From an uncultured Flavobacteriales bacterium (GTDB lineage: Bacteria; Bacteroidota; Bacteroidia; Flavobacteriales_E; Vicingaceae), in NCBI GenBank assembly GCA_913056345.1, contig CAJXMH010000016.1:1-61105 (forward strand): a DNA stretch of 61,105 bases. Direction: 5' to 3'. The position numbers and the translations under genes were made by a program. The number at the start of each line of letters is the position of its first letter. Within the stretch, counting starts at the first letter, position 1. Positions 8,330 through 17,992 of the stretch are shown here, piece after piece. The notes below the pieces were generated by a model, which saw nothing but the letters and a program-made list of their open reading frames with translations, was not told where the DNA came from and did not search any database.

Positions 8330-9163
8330 ATGAGCAAGATCCTTATTCTATTACTACCACTATTATGCATCACCTCTGCTGTAAAGGCTCAAGGAAATTG
8401 GTATGAAAGAGACGAAGATTCCTTCGTAGCAGACACTAACCGCTGGAGTTTTGGGGTGAACCTTGGAGCCTACTTTGCCGATAATAACACAGCGGTGCTT
8501 TATACAGGATCCCCTAGAGTGAGCCTTTACGGAGTTGAGTTTGTAATGCGACAGCAGTTTAACCGCCAATTTTTCGAGGATTACTTTCAACATCCCTATG
8601 ATGTGGTGGAGTACCCATTAGAGCCTCGCTACCAAACAGCTTTTGAACTAGGTGGTCATCTTGGCTTTCGGTTTTTGCCCCGCTTTAACCTTTTCGCTGA
8701 CTTTAATGTTGTCCAATTGGATTTTGAACAGGCGTTCACTGTGGCTATCCAAGATCCCTTTAACGGTATACCCGGACCAACTTTTGAACAAATCCCTATC
8801 ATTGGAGAGGAAAATCGCTTTTTCTTGAATCTTGGTTTACAATACGATTACTATGTTGGCAATTTCTCTGAAGCCTACATTTCAGCCTTCGGACATGCCA
8901 ACAACGTTCAAATGCAGCAGAATTACTTTGTAGTGGACAACCGCGAATTCAATATTTTCCACTTTAACCCCAACACTTCTAACCAACGCCCAGGCGGAAA
9001 TGGGCTAGGTTTTGGATTTGGCACAGGCTTTAAATTTCAGTTTTACGAGCATGTGTGGGTAGACCTGATGTATCAGTTGGTGAGAAGTGAAATAGAACTA
9101 ACTGAAACCGTTACAGAACAAGGCTTACACCACAGCTTGGGTATTCGTGTAATCTGGAAATAA
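8330..9163 (+). CDS. Probable outer-membrane beta-barrel protein
   Basis: 277 residues. The signal peptide is MSKILILLLPLLCITSAVKAQ. The mature part alternates short amphipathic strands (FGVNLGAYFAD, AFELGGHLGFRF, FNLFADFNVV, FFLNLGLQYDYYVG, GFGFGTGFKFQF, VWVDLMYQLV) and ends HHSLGIRVIWK, with a near-terminal hydrophobic strand as in outer-membrane barrels. No specific family or substrate was recognised. No convincing terminator separates it from the lipoprotein gene downstream, which has its own promoter. Confidence 0.7.
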   Translation: MSKILILLLPLLCITSAVKAQGNWYERDEDSFVADTNRWSFGVNLGAYFADNNTAVLYTGSPRVSLYGVEFVMRQQFNRQFFEDYFQHPYDVVEYPLEPRYQTAFELGGHLGFRFLPRFNLFADFNVVQLDFEQAFTVAIQDPFNGIPGPTFEQIPIIGEENRFFLNLGLQYDYYVGNFSEAYISAFGHANNVQMQQNYFVVDNREFNIFHFNPNTSNQRPGGNGLGFGFGTGFKFQFYEHVWVDLMYQLVRSEIELTETVTEQGLHHSLGIRVIWK

Positions 9164-9168
9164 CAAGA

Positions 9169-9199
9169 TTGAAGACTTCTCGACTTTAAAGTAATTTTG
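9169..9199 (+). promoter_or_regulatory. Bacteroidota-type promoter for lipoprotein gene
   Basis: TTG at 9169-9171, a 20-bp spacer and an exact -7 box TAATTTTG at 9192-9199. The ATG at 9234 follows after a ~28-base leader. The spacing fits the primary-sigma promoters described for Flavobacterium and Bacteroides. Confidence 0.6.
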
Positions 9200-9233
9200 T
9201 AAAATAAATGAAACTGTTTTTACTTCAATATCC

Positions 9234-9758
9234 ATGAAAAAAAAGTGTTACCTAAGTTCTTTAGCTGTTTGTTTGTTCTTGCTTTTCGCTTGTGAAAATC
9301 CTGCTACTCAGAAGGAAAAACCCCAAGAAAGCACAAAAATTCCTGCTGATGTCAAAGAAACAGGTGTACAGCCTTGCTCTAACATTTTTGAATACCAAGC
9401 CGAAAACTTAGATGGTAAACTTCGTGGCCAATTGCCCTTAAAGAAAAAGTTATCCGCTGAGATCGTCCAAAACTTTAACTATGATAATGAGGATAAAATA
9501 TTAGGCCGATTGGTCTTGAATGTGCGTTTCCTCGTTAATTGTGAAGGGAAAGCGACTTGGTTTAGAACCACAATTGTGAAAGAAAATTTTAAACTTAAGG
9601 CTGTTTCATTAGACTTACAAAATGCAGCTGAGCAGGCTGTTATGGCAGTTGATAGCTGGCCAGTTAAAACCGTAGATGGGAAAAATAAAGACCATTACGT
9701 ATCCCTTAGCTTAGAACTGCTGAATGGTGAATTGAAAGCAGTCTATAAAAACACCTAG
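9234..9758 (+). CDS. Lipoprotein with TonB C-terminal-like domain
   Basis: 174 residues. MKKKCYLSSLAVCLFLLFAC gives a lipobox ending in Cys20, followed by a charged linker to ~residue 45. The C-terminal ~110 residues (GRLVLNVRFLVNCEGKATWFRTTIVKENF ... AAEQAVMAVDSWPVKT) resemble the fold of TonB C-terminal domains used as free-standing modules in Bacteroidota. This is a pattern judgement rather than a clear motif match, and there is no TonB transmembrane anchor. The last 4 bp overlap the convergent glycerophosphodiesterase gene. Confidence 0.65.
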   Translation: MKKKCYLSSLAVCLFLLFACENPATQKEKPQESTKIPADVKETGVQPCSNIFEYQAENLDGKLRGQLPLKKKLSAEIVQNFNYDNEDKILGRLVLNVRFLVNCEGKATWFRTTIVKENFKLKAVSLDLQNAAEQAVMAVDSWPVKTVDGKNKDHYVSLSLELLNGELKAVYKNT

Positions 9759-10639
9759 GAACCCAAAAGGTCTTTCAAAGCAGAGAGATTGTCAGTTTGA
9801 ATGTAATCAGGATTGAAGCGGAGCAGCTTTGCATTTCCACTTTTACTTTTTGCCCCGAAAGTAATTACCTTAATGCCATTTGCATGGGCTTTTGCGGATT
9901 TTTCAGGGCTTAATAAGCTCGGTTTAACGGTTACCACTTTTATGTTATTATTTATAGCCCATTGTAGGTTTTGATCAAAGTCTCCGCTAATTTCTAGTGA
10001 AATGATATATGGTGAATTGAGCTTTCTTGCAATCTTCAAAGCATCTTTATCTAAACTGATCAGAAGGAGTTTATCTTCTGGAATGGAATAACTAGCCAGT
10101 TTCTGATGTAACTGCTTAATGTAAGACGACTTGAATGAGAGGTTTTCCTTTAGTTCAAAACAACTGCTGTAAGTCCGCATATCAATCTGAACAAAAGGGA
10201 TTTCCTCTTGACTTTTAATAAGTTGAAATAGGCTATCTAAAGTAATTATTCGCTCTGACTGAAACCAATCGAAAGGCCAACCTAGTTGATAAGCTAGGCC
10301 CTTAACGTCTTTCAGTTTTTTGTCAGCGATACAGCCTTCTTGTGCCGTTTGGCTCTGTAATTCATTGTCGTGGTAGAGTACAAACTCTCCATCTTTCGTC
10401 ATTTGCAGGTCTAACTCTATTCCATCTGCCCCATTTTCTAAGGCAGCGGTAAATGAAGCACTGCTGTTAGCAGGTAGCGCTTGAAAGGGAAACCAACGAT
10501 GAAATCCTAAACCGCCGTGCCCAATTTTGTAAACCTTCCCGTCCTGTAGATTCTTGATCTCACGTGGGTCAAAATCAACGCAAGCAGTGAAAAGTAAGCT
10601 AACTAAGAAAAGTAATAGACTATTTTTCAGGGCAATCAT
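9755..10639 (-). CDS. Glycerophosphodiester phosphodiesterase family lipoprotein
   Basis: 294 residues. The signal ends LLFTAC (Cys20), predicting a lipoprotein. The GDPD TIM barrel is recognisable: catalytic His41 in IGHGG, metal ligands Glu75 and Asp77 in GIELDLQMTKDG, and His90-Asp91 in VLYHDNEL. Family members normally have HRG at the first motif; here Arg is Gly. C-terminal strands end SGNAKLLRFNPDYIQTDNL, a normal GDPD ending. The expected reaction is release of glycerol-3-phosphate from glycerophosphodiesters in the periplasm or at the outer membrane, but the Arg loss makes activity or substrate uncertain. Confidence 0.87.
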   Translation of the reverse strand: MIALKNSLLLFLVSLLFTACVDFDPREIKNLQDGKVYKIGHGGLGFHRWFPFQALPANSSASFTAALENGADGIELDLQMTKDGEFVLYHDNELQSQTAQEGCIADKKLKDVKGLAYQLGWPFDWFQSERIITLDSLFQLIKSQEEIPFVQIDMRTYSSCFELKENLSFKSSYIKQLHQKLASYSIPEDKLLLISLDKDALKIARKLNSPYIISLEISGDFDQNLQWAINNNIKVVTVKPSLLSPEKSAKAHANGIKVITFGAKSKSGNAKLLRFNPDYIQTDNLSALKDLLGS

Positions 10640-10655
10640 AGAAAGCCGAAGTTAA

Positions 10656-12461
10656 TTAAGATACTTCTGCTTTCGAGGCCCTTTTTCTAGCATTTTCGTC
10701 AAGCAGCACCTTTCTAAGTCTGATCGACTCAGGAGTAACTTCAACGTATTCATCTTTTTGAATGTATTCTAAGGCCTCTTCTAGACTGTATTTAATGGCT
10801 GGCGCAATTCTTAACTTATCATCTGCTCCGGCTGATCGCATATTACTCATCTTCTTCGTCTTTGTAATATTTACAACCAAATCACCTGCCCTATTATTTT
10901 CACCAATTACCTGACCTGTGTAGATATCCTCATTAGGGTCAACAAAGAATTTTCCTCGATCTTGCAGGTTATTCAAAGAATAAGGAATTGCTTTTCCTTG
11001 TTCCATGGAGATCAATGAGCCGTTCTGTCTGCCGGGAATAAGGCCTTTAAAAGGCTGAAACTCTTTAAAACGATGCGACATAATGGCCTCACCTGCAGTA
11101 GCGGTTAGTAAAGCATTTCTCAAACCAATGATTCCTCGGGAAGGGATCTCAAAATCTAGGATCATGCGGTCTCCCTTTGGTTCCATATTAAGCATCTCCC
11201 CTTTACGCTGATTCACCATTTCAATGGCCTTGCCACTTACATCTTCAGGCAGGTCAATGGTAAGTTCTTCCACCGGTTCGTGCTTCTGTCCGTCAATTTC
11301 TTTTATAATTACCTGTGGTTGACCAATTTGCAATTCATATCCTTCTCTCCGCATGGTTTCGATCAAAACTGAAAGGTGTAAGACCCCTCTTCCGAATACA
11401 TTAAAAGAATCAGCTGAATTGGTTTCTTCAACCCTTAAGGCTAGGTTACGCTCCAACTCTTTAGTCAAACGGTCTTTAATATGCCTTGAAGTAACGTACT
11501 TTCCTTCTTTGCCAAAAAACGGTGAATCATTAATGGTGAATAACATACTCATGGTTGGCTCGTCAATGGCAATGCTCGGAAGTGCCTCAGGTGCTTCTAG
11601 GTCTGCTATGGTATCTCCAATATCAAAACTTTCCAAGCCCACTACAGAACAGATGTCTCCTGCCTTAACTTCTTCAACTTTTGCCTTACCTAATCCTTCA
11701 AAAACGTAAAGCTCTTTCACTTTAGACTTGGTTTCTGAACCGTCCCTTTTGATCAGCTTAACTTGCTGATTGGTTTTCAAAGTGCCACGGTGCAAACGTC
11801 CGATGGCAATTCTTCCTATAAAAGAAGAATAATCTAAAGAGGTAATCAGCATTTGGGTGTTTCCTTCAGGCGGCTTAGGTGAAGGAATGTGCTCAACAAT
11901 CGCTTCCATTAAAGCACCAATATCTTCAGTTGGCTTTTGATAATCATCGCTCATCCATCCGTTTTTAGCTGAACCAAATAGGGTTGGAAAATCCAACTGA
12001 TCCTCTGTTGCACCTAGGTTAAACATGAGATCAAAAACCTTTTCTTGTGCAATATCTGGGGTGCAATTTTCTTTATCCACCTTATTGACAACCACAATAG
12101 GTTTCAATCCCAAACCAATTGCTTTTTGAAGCACAAAGCGCGTTTGCGGCATTGGTCCCTCAAAGGCATCTACCAGAAGCAACACACCGTCTGCCATATT
12201 CAAAACACGTTCTACTTCTCCCCCAAAATCGGCGTGACCGGGCGTGTCAATGATGTTTATTTTGGTGTCTTTGTAAAAAACAGAAACATTTTTTGAAAGA
12301 ATGGTAATGCCACGCTCCTTTTCAATGTCATTATTGTCCATGATCAATTCACCGGGGGTTTCATGATCGCTAAAAAGTTTGCCTGCAAGCAGCATCTTAT
12401 CCACCAAAGTGGTTTTACCGTGGTCAACGTGTGCAATTATGGCGATATTCCTGATATTCAT
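10656..12461 (-). CDS. typA: Translational GTPase TypA/BipA
   Basis: 601 residues from the ATG at 12461, the usual length; an upstream TTG lies in the promoter. The P-loop [10 protein letters not shown] is at residues ~10-19, the switch I threonine is in KERGITIL, G3 is [12 protein letters not shown] and G4 is NKVDK. Domains II, III, V and the TypA-specific C-terminal domain follow ([49 protein letters not shown]). It is a ribosome-associated GTPase of the EF-G class needed for ribosome assembly and stress or cold adaptation. Here it is a single-gene transcript with an exact TACTTTTG box upstream. Confidence 0.97.
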   Translation of the reverse strand: MNIRNIAIIAHVDHGKTTLVDKMLLAGKLFSDHETPGELIMDNNDIEKERGITILSKNVSVFYKDTKINIIDTPGHADFGGEVERVLNMADGVLLLVDAFEGPMPQTRFVLQKAIGLGLKPIVVVNKVDKENCTPDIAQEKVFDLMFNLGATEDQLDFPTLFGSAKNGWMSDDYQKPTEDIGALMEAIVEHIPSPKPPEGNTQMLITSLDYSSFIGRIAIGRLHRGTLKTNQQVKLIKRDGSETKSKVKELYVFEGLGKAKVEEVKAGDICSVVGLESFDIGDTIADLEAPEALPSIAIDEPTMSMLFTINDSPFFGKEGKYVTSRHIKDRLTKELERNLALRVEETNSADSFNVFGRGVLHLSVLIETMRREGYELQIGQPQVIIKEIDGQKHEPVEELTIDLPEDVSGKAIEMVNQRKGEMLNMEPKGDRMILDFEIPSRGIIGLRNALLTATAGEAIMSHRFKEFQPFKGLIPGRQNGSLISMEQGKAIPYSLNNLQDRGKFFVDPNEDIYTGQVIGENNRAGDLVVNITKTKKMSNMRSAGADDKLRIAPAIKYSLEEALEYIQKDEYVEVTPESIRLRKVLLDENARKRASKAEVS

Positions 12462-12479
12462 AGGTGTATTTTGAGGGCG

Positions 12480-12487
12480 CAAAAGTA
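12480..12487 (-). promoter_or_regulatory. -7 promoter element of typA
   Basis: TACTTTTG on the minus strand, an exact TAnnTTTG match, with its end 18 bases before the typA ATG at 12461. No convincing -33 TTG is seen at the expected distance. Confidence 0.5.
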
Positions 12488-12536
12488 CGTTTAAACTTTG
12501 GGCTGCAGCACTTTTCTTAGCTCAGAAAAGAATAGT

Positions 12537-12544
12537 TATGTTTG
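12537..12544 (+). promoter_or_regulatory. -7 promoter element of hydrolase operon
   Basis: TATGTTTG, an exact TAnnTTTG match ending 16 bases before the ATG at 12561. It would drive the three coupled genes from the alpha/beta-hydrolase to the quinone oxidoreductase. Confidence 0.5.
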
Positions 12545-12560
12545 TTTGAAATATCTAAGC

Positions 12561-13907
12561 ATGAAAAAGCTCTTACTTGCGTGCCTTCTAGCCTCTGCTA
12601 CGCTTACAAAGGCTCAATATTTTTCCGAAAAAGAAGCACTGGAAAACAACTTAATTAACGAAATTGAAAAGGCGGAACAGTTTGGTGAAGAATTGCTCAA
12701 CTTACTTCACGAACAACAATTTGAAATGATCCACAAAGCATTCTTGGAAGAAGAGCTCCAAGAAGAACTCACTGTCAAAAAGCTAGCTCTAAGCTGGAAT
12801 AAATTAGCTAGCGAAGGCATGAGTGATATTCTTGAACCAAAGCTAAAGGTCACTGCCTCCAATGTTTTTTACCTGAGAGGCTTCTCGACCGAGGAAAAAA
12901 AATACGACCTAACTTTCACCCTGAACGAAGAACGAAAGCTCACTACTTTTCGCATTAGTCCTTTTCAAAAAGTGGAAACTTGGGAAGCGCCTAATTATGT
13001 TGCTGCTGAAAGGTTTAAAACGGAAGATTTGAAAATTGGCGATGAACAAGCCTTGCTTGCTGAAGTCACTCTTCCTTTAAAAACGAAGGATTTTCCTTTG
13101 GTAGTGATGGTGCATGGATCGGGACCCAACGACATGAACGAAAGCTTAGGACCCAACAAACTTTTTAAAGATCTAGCCTACGGTTTTGCCTCTAGAGGCA
13201 TTGCAAGTATCCGCTACAACAAACGCACCTTCGATTGGCCTAATTCCATACTTGATGACTATGCTAAAGCAAATTTTAGGGATGTGGTAGACCATGATGC
13301 GAGAAATGCCATTCAAATAGCAGCTGAATACACCAGTGGGCCAATCATTTTATTGGGACATAGCTTAGGTGGCTACTTAGCTCCCAGAATAGCAGAAGGA
13401 ATGGATTTAGCAGCTGTAATCGTGATGGCAGGCAACTCAAGTCCTTTAGAAGAAGTCATCATGCCACAGTTTGAATATTTATATAAAAATGACACAAGTG
13501 GAGCAGTAAACGAGTTTCTGCTAAATATGATCAAAACCCAAGTCAAAAATTTAAAAGAAGGCAATTTCGATTCTACTACCATTGCCCCTATACTGCCCTT
13601 AGGCTTACCGGCAGGTTTTTGGCTAGACCTCAAGAAATATGACCCTGTTAAGACCGCTAAAAAACAAAAGACTCCGTATTTAATAGTAAGCGGAGAACGC
13701 GATTATCAAGTACCGCCCAAAGAAACTAAAGCGTGGGAAAGTGCTTTAAATCATCCTCAGTCTAATGTAAAAATTTACCCAAAGTTGAACCACATGTTTT
13801 TTGCGGGAGAAGGTTTGTGCTTGCCTGCAGAATATGAGACTAAAGCCCCTGTTAATAAGCAAGTGGTGGACGATCTGATCAAATGGATCAAGGGAATAGC
13901 TAAATGA
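12561..13907 (+). CDS. Secreted alpha/beta-hydrolase
   Basis: 448 residues from the ATG at 12561, which gives the signal peptide MKKLLLACLLASATLTKAQ. Residues ~25-125 look like a DUF3887-type N-terminal domain (small, helical then beta). The hydrolase domain has the oxyanion motif MVHGSGPNDMNES, the nucleophile elbow GHSLGG (Ser268), Asp in SGERDYQVP and His in KLNHMFF, a complete triad. Periplasmic esterase or peptidase of the dienelactone-hydrolase/S9-like group; substrate unknown. The stop overlaps the next start (ATGA). Confidence 0.87.
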   Translation: MKKLLLACLLASATLTKAQYFSEKEALENNLINEIEKAEQFGEELLNLLHEQQFEMIHKAFLEEELQEELTVKKLALSWNKLASEGMSDILEPKLKVTASNVFYLRGFSTEEKKYDLTFTLNEERKLTTFRISPFQKVETWEAPNYVAAERFKTEDLKIGDEQALLAEVTLPLKTKDFPLVVMVHGSGPNDMNESLGPNKLFKDLAYGFASRGIASIRYNKRTFDWPNSILDDYAKANFRDVVDHDARNAIQIAAEYTSGPIILLGHSLGGYLAPRIAEGMDLAAVIVMAGNSSPLEEVIMPQFEYLYKNDTSGAVNEFLLNMIKTQVKNLKEGNFDSTTIAPILPLGLPAGFWLDLKKYDPVKTAKKQKTPYLIVSGERDYQVPPKETKAWESALNHPQSNVKIYPKLNHMFFAGEGLCLPAEYETKAPVNKQVVDDLIKWIKGIAK

Positions 13908-15874
13908 GAGACCTATTGCGCAAACATTTCCCTGCCAGCCTGATTCTTTTGCTTTTTTTAATAGGCGGCGCTTACTATCTTTTTGGGAATTTCATGGATG
14001 TTTACCCAAGTTATGTGCACGCTTGGACCCAAACCGACCGATTAGCCTTAGCCATGAACTTTCAAGAAAATGGCTTTGATTTCTTTCATCCTGCAACCTA
14101 TAACCTATTAACAAAAGATGGAATTACCCAAGTTGATTTTCCTATTCACGATTACCTGATCGCACTGCTTTCTTCCCTCTTGAATTTAGATCTAGTTAGC
14201 AGCTTTCGATGGTATAATTTACTCTACAGCCTCTTAGGTATCTTTTTCTTTTATCGTAGCTTATTGCTATTTCAAATCTCGGATCAAAGAGCGGTATTTG
14301 GCAGTCTATTTCTTGCAACTGTCCCCTTTTACCTCTATTACCAAAATGGTTTCCTTGCCTCTGCCCCTTCTTTTGCCAATTTTTTAATTGCACTTTATTT
14401 TTTCAAGAAAGCAGAGCTGAAGGGCAAAACCAGGCATTACCTTTTAACAGCGGTATTTTTTACACTCGCCGCTTTAAGTCGCACCCCTTTTGTTGTTTTT
14501 TTATTGGCTTTTATCGGGCATTACGCTCTTAAATTCTTTAGAAAAGAAACAGCAGCACTAAAAGGACTAATACCAGCAATTTTTGGTTTAGGCCTGGTAG
14601 TGGCGTATTATTTTTACAACCAATACTTAGCCAACACATATGGTAGCATGTTCTTGAGCGAACTACTTGCACTCGATTCTATTGAGAGCTTACGAAACCT
14701 GATCGAAAACCTTTATGACCGTTGGCTTGGAGACTTGCTTAGTCCATTCCACCTACTCACATTGCTAATGCTTTTAGCTTTTGTGTTCGTCCATAAAAAT
14801 AAAGCTGTAAATAAACTTGAAGGAAGCTGGCAAGTTTTCACCCTACTCAGCACTTTGGGGGTTTTGAGTTTCTTTATTGCCATGGGAAGGCAGTTTGGAG
14901 AGCATGATTATTACTTCTTAGACAGCTTCTTGCCTTTACTTGCACTCTTGCTGATCTTCCTCCTAAAAAATGCTCGAATTCCTAAGCCTTGGTATACACC
15001 CTTTGCCACCTGGTGCTTTATTGCTTGTTTTTATTTCTACAGCTATGGAAAAAACACCTTGGAAGAACGCTATACACCTGCATGGAACGATCGAGTAGAA
15101 TATGCTTATTCAGTTTATGAAGCAAGCAAAGATGACTTAAAGCAATGGGGTGTAACACAAGAAGATACGCTACTTGTATTAGACGCTGTTTCAACCAACA
15201 TGCCTTTTACCGTTTGGAAGAATAGAGGTTACACCCTCCTCAATAGCGGGAAGGAATACGTTCAAGAAGCTTTAGAACAAGATTTTAATTATGTCGTCAT
15301 TCTCGATTCTAACTTGGTAAGCGACACTTGGAAAGATTATCCTGAATTAATAAAAAAATTAGACCTCAAAGCGCAGAACGGCCACTTGAGCCTATACACC
15401 GAAACTACTGACACATCTAAAATTAACTTTTTTGAGCAACTGCATTATTATGGAAGAGCCAATTTTGATGGGGTTAAGGAACTAGATAGTGCTTCTATGG
15501 CTTGGATGAAAAATAAGCAGACAGAATATGGCAACAGCTACTATGCCCCTGCTGACTATGAGTTTTTTCTGAGTACCAAACTGAGCGGGAAAGAAATCAT
15601 ACCAAATAAGCCCATTCAAATTTTAGTGCAGGCAGATTACAAGCCTTTAAAGGATAGCTGTAAAATTCAATTAACCGCCAAGCATGCTGATTACTATGGG
15701 GCTAAATACCTTCAGTCTCAGCTAACGGAAATCGATCAATGGCAAAGCCAACTCTATCGTTTTAAAATTAAGCCTGATAAAATCAAGCAAGGCGAAGAGA
15801 TTTCATTATACTATTGGAATCCTGAAAAAAGTGAACTATTAATTGATAACCTAAGCATAATCGTATACCAATAA
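13904..15874 (+). CDS. GT-C type membrane glycosyltransferase-like protein
   Basis: 656 residues. A first transmembrane helix (residues ~12-30) is followed by a periplasmic loop YVHAWTQTDRLALAMNF, where the Asp resembles the catalytic acidic residue of GT-C (GT39/ArnT-like) enzymes. About ten further hydrophobic helices run to ~residue 385, and then a soluble C-terminal domain of ~270 residues faces the periplasm. Such proteins transfer sugars from polyprenyl-phosphate donors; the acceptor is unknown here. The start overlaps the hydrolase stop by 4 bp, and its stop shares one base with the next ATG, so the three genes are tightly coupled. Confidence 0.75.
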   Translation: MRDLLRKHFPASLILLLFLIGGAYYLFGNFMDVYPSYVHAWTQTDRLALAMNFQENGFDFFHPATYNLLTKDGITQVDFPIHDYLIALLSSLLNLDLVSSFRWYNLLYSLLGIFFFYRSLLLFQISDQRAVFGSLFLATVPFYLYYQNGFLASAPSFANFLIALYFFKKAELKGKTRHYLLTAVFFTLAALSRTPFVVFLLAFIGHYALKFFRKETAALKGLIPAIFGLGLVVAYYFYNQYLANTYGSMFLSELLALDSIESLRNLIENLYDRWLGDLLSPFHLLTLLMLLAFVFVHKNKAVNKLEGSWQVFTLLSTLGVLSFFIAMGRQFGEHDYYFLDSFLPLLALLLIFLLKNARIPKPWYTPFATWCFIACFYFYSYGKNTLEERYTPAWNDRVEYAYSVYEASKDDLKQWGVTQEDTLLVLDAVSTNMPFTVWKNRGYTLLNSGKEYVQEALEQDFNYVVILDSNLVSDTWKDYPELIKKLDLKAQNGHLSLYTETTDTSKINFFEQLHYYGRANFDGVKELDSASMAWMKNKQTEYGNSYYAPADYEFFLSTKLSGKEIIPNKPIQILVQADYKPLKDSCKIQLTAKHADYYGAKYLQSQLTEIDQWQSQLYRFKIKPDKIKQGEEISLYYWNPEKSELLIDNLSIIVYQ

Positions 15875-16869
15875 TGGAAAACATTGAATTCAAAGCATTT
15901 GTAAGTAGAGAAAACGAAGACGGTACTTTTAGCAGAAAAATTGAAAACAAGACCACCGCTGAATTGCCCGAGGGCGAAGTGTTGATCAAAGTGAGTTATG
16001 CTGCTTTAAATTACAAAGATGCGCTTTCAGCGAGCGGACATAAAGGAATAACTAAAACGTACCCTCATGTTCCGGGTGTTGACGCTGTTGGTGAGGTAGT
16101 TTCTTGCACTACTAATGATTTTACAGAAGGGGAAGCTGTAATTGTGACTTCTTATGACTTTGGGATGAATACTTCCGGTGGGTTTCAGGAATACATCCGT
16201 GTGCCTGCTGCTTGGCCTGTTAAATTGCCCAGAGCGCTTAGCATGGAAGAAAGTATGATTCTAGGAACAGGAGGCTTTACAGCTGCATTATCGCTTTATA
16301 AAATGGAACAATGCGGTCAAAACCCTGCTATGGGTCCTATTTTGGTAACCGGCGCAAGTGGCGGTGTTGGCAGTATGGCAGTTTCGATTTTAGCTTTGAA
16401 TGATTACGAAGTGATTGCGGCAAGCGGCAAGCAATCAGCACACACTTACCTCAAAGAACTTGGCGCTAAGCATATAATTGATCGTGCAGAGGCAAACGAT
16501 CAAAGTGGACGACCCTTACTAAGAACTAAATGGGCAGGTGCAATTGACACTGTTGGCGACAACACCCTAGCTACCTGCATAAAAGCTTGTGGTAGAAATG
16601 GCAGCGTAGCGGTTTGTGGATTAGTTGCCTCTCCAAAACTAGACACCACGGTTTATCCTTTTATTTTAAACGGAGTAAATCTGCTAGGAATAGAAACTGC
16701 TGAGACTCCAAGAAATATTCGGTTAGAGATTTGGGAAAAACTTGCACAAGAATGGAAACCACAGCATTTGCAGCAGATCAAAGAAATCATTCAATTGGAA
16801 GAATTGGATGGATACATTGATCAAATGTTAGCAGGAAATTCGAAAGGAAGAGTATTGGTAAAATTTTAG
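15874..16869 (+). CDS. YhdH/YhfP family quinone oxidoreductase (acrylyl-CoA reductase-like)
   Basis: 331 residues of the zinc-free medium-chain dehydrogenase class. ALNYKDALSASGHKGITKTYPHVPGVDAVGEV is the family signature at residues ~45-80, GFTAALSL lies near residue 130, and the NADPH Rossmann motif is ILVTGASGGVGSMAVSILA. GLVASPKLDTTVYPFILNGVNLLGI near the end is typical of YhdH/AcuI, which reduce acryloyl-CoA to propionyl-CoA. The physiological substrate here is not certain. It is the last gene of the operon starting at 12561. Confidence 0.92.
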   Translation: MENIEFKAFVSRENEDGTFSRKIENKTTAELPEGEVLIKVSYAALNYKDALSASGHKGITKTYPHVPGVDAVGEVVSCTTNDFTEGEAVIVTSYDFGMNTSGGFQEYIRVPAAWPVKLPRALSMEESMILGTGGFTAALSLYKMEQCGQNPAMGPILVTGASGGVGSMAVSILALNDYEVIAASGKQSAHTYLKELGAKHIIDRAEANDQSGRPLLRTKWAGAIDTVGDNTLATCIKACGRNGSVAVCGLVASPKLDTTVYPFILNGVNLLGIETAETPRNIRLEIWEKLAQEWKPQHLQQIKEIIQLEELDGYIDQMLAGNSKGRVLVKF

Positions 16870-16915
16870 ACTGTTTAACTTTTTTTGAATTTTATTAAAC
16901 ATTAAGGTTAATTTC

Positions 16916-17929
16916 ATGTTAAGCTACCAAAACCTAAATCAATTAATATGGAAAAAGTTAAAATTCTTTGCGCTTTTATTAGCAGCTTCTAGTATGTTAT
17001 TAACGTTTAACGCTTGTAGCGATGACGATGACGACGTTCAACCAACTACCAACAACAACCAAGGTGGTGGAAACCAACAACAAAACATTGCTGAAATAGC
17101 AATAGCAGGCAGTGAAACAGACAGCTTAGTTGTTGCTTTGCAGTCAGCTAATTTGGTATCACTATTTCAAGGAAGTACTGAGTATACGGTATTTGCTCCT
17201 ACTAATGCTGCTTTTGCAACTTTTATCAGTTCCACAAGTGGTGTTGACCAAGTTTCAGACATCCCTAATCTTGACGATGTATTGAAATACCACGTTTTGC
17301 AAGGTGAAGTTAAGTCAGGAAGCCTAACAGATAACATGTACGCCAACAGTTTAAACGATGCATCGCCTGATAATGACCTTACAGTGATGAAGATCAACAC
17401 CATGAATGGTGTAATGATAAACAACAATGCGAGTGTTTCTACTCCTGATGTTGATGCGTCAAACGGTGTTATTCATTTAATTGATGCGATTATCACCCCA
17501 AAAAACGTAGTTGACCTTGCTGTAAATGACCGCAGATTTGATAGCTTAGAAGTGGCTTTAGGAGTTGCTAGTTTAGTAACTACAGTTCAAAATGCCAATG
17601 GAATTACACTATTTGCTCCAACAAATAGCGCTTTTAGAGATTTATTAGCAACTAATTCTTCATGGAACAGAATTTCCGATATTCCATTAAATACTTTATC
17701 AGCAGCTTTGGCATATCATGTATATGCAGGAGGAAATGTGCAGTCAAGTGAATTAGGGCCATTAGATGGACAGTCAATTGCTATGTTCAACAACAGTGGT
17801 AATTTAACCATTAGTGGAACTTCGCTCATTACTGCTCAAAGTGATACAGTTGACATCAATTTAGGTGCTGTTGATATCCAAGGAACCAATGGTGTGATAC
17901 ACGCTATTAGAGGAGTTTTATTACCCTAA
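16916..17929 (+). CDS. Fasciclin-domain lipoprotein
   Basis: 337 residues. The N-terminus is long (MLSYQNLNQLIWKKLKFF) before the hydrophobic core; the lipobox LTFNAC is followed by SDDDDD, a surface-export type acidic tract, and then an Asn/Gln/Gly linker. Two fasciclin (FAS1) domains follow, each with the H1-like motif TVFAPTNAAF / TLFAPTNSAF and the H2-like YHV (LKYHVLQGEV, LAYHVYAGGN). FAS1 proteins mediate adhesion in many organisms; surface adhesion or matrix contact is inferred. A strong terminator follows immediately. Confidence 0.92.
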   Translation: MLSYQNLNQLIWKKLKFFALLLAASSMLLTFNACSDDDDDVQPTTNNNQGGGNQQQNIAEIAIAGSETDSLVVALQSANLVSLFQGSTEYTVFAPTNAAFATFISSTSGVDQVSDIPNLDDVLKYHVLQGEVKSGSLTDNMYANSLNDASPDNDLTVMKINTMNGVMINNNASVSTPDVDASNGVIHLIDAIITPKNVVDLAVNDRRFDSLEVALGVASLVTTVQNANGITLFAPTNSAFRDLLATNSSWNRISDIPLNTLSAALAYHVYAGGNVQSSELGPLDGQSIAMFNNSGNLTISGTSLITAQSDTVDINLGAVDIQGTNGVIHAIRGVLLP

Positions 17930-17947
17930 GTAAGAATACACTAAAAG

Positions 17948-17975
17948 AAAACCTCCGTTATGCGGAGGTTTTTTT
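17948..17975 (+). terminator. Rho-independent terminator after fasciclin gene
   Basis: Perfect 10-bp stem AAAACCTCCG / CGGAGGTTTT with a 5-base loop (TTATG), ending in a run of Ts to 17975. The next gene starts 18 bases later. Confidence 0.92.
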
Positions 17976-17992
17976 ATTTAATATCTCAAAGT

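Noticed and set aside
11353-12296. Antisense open frames inside typA
   Set aside because: No start context, no domain, and the opposite strand is an unmistakable GTPase.
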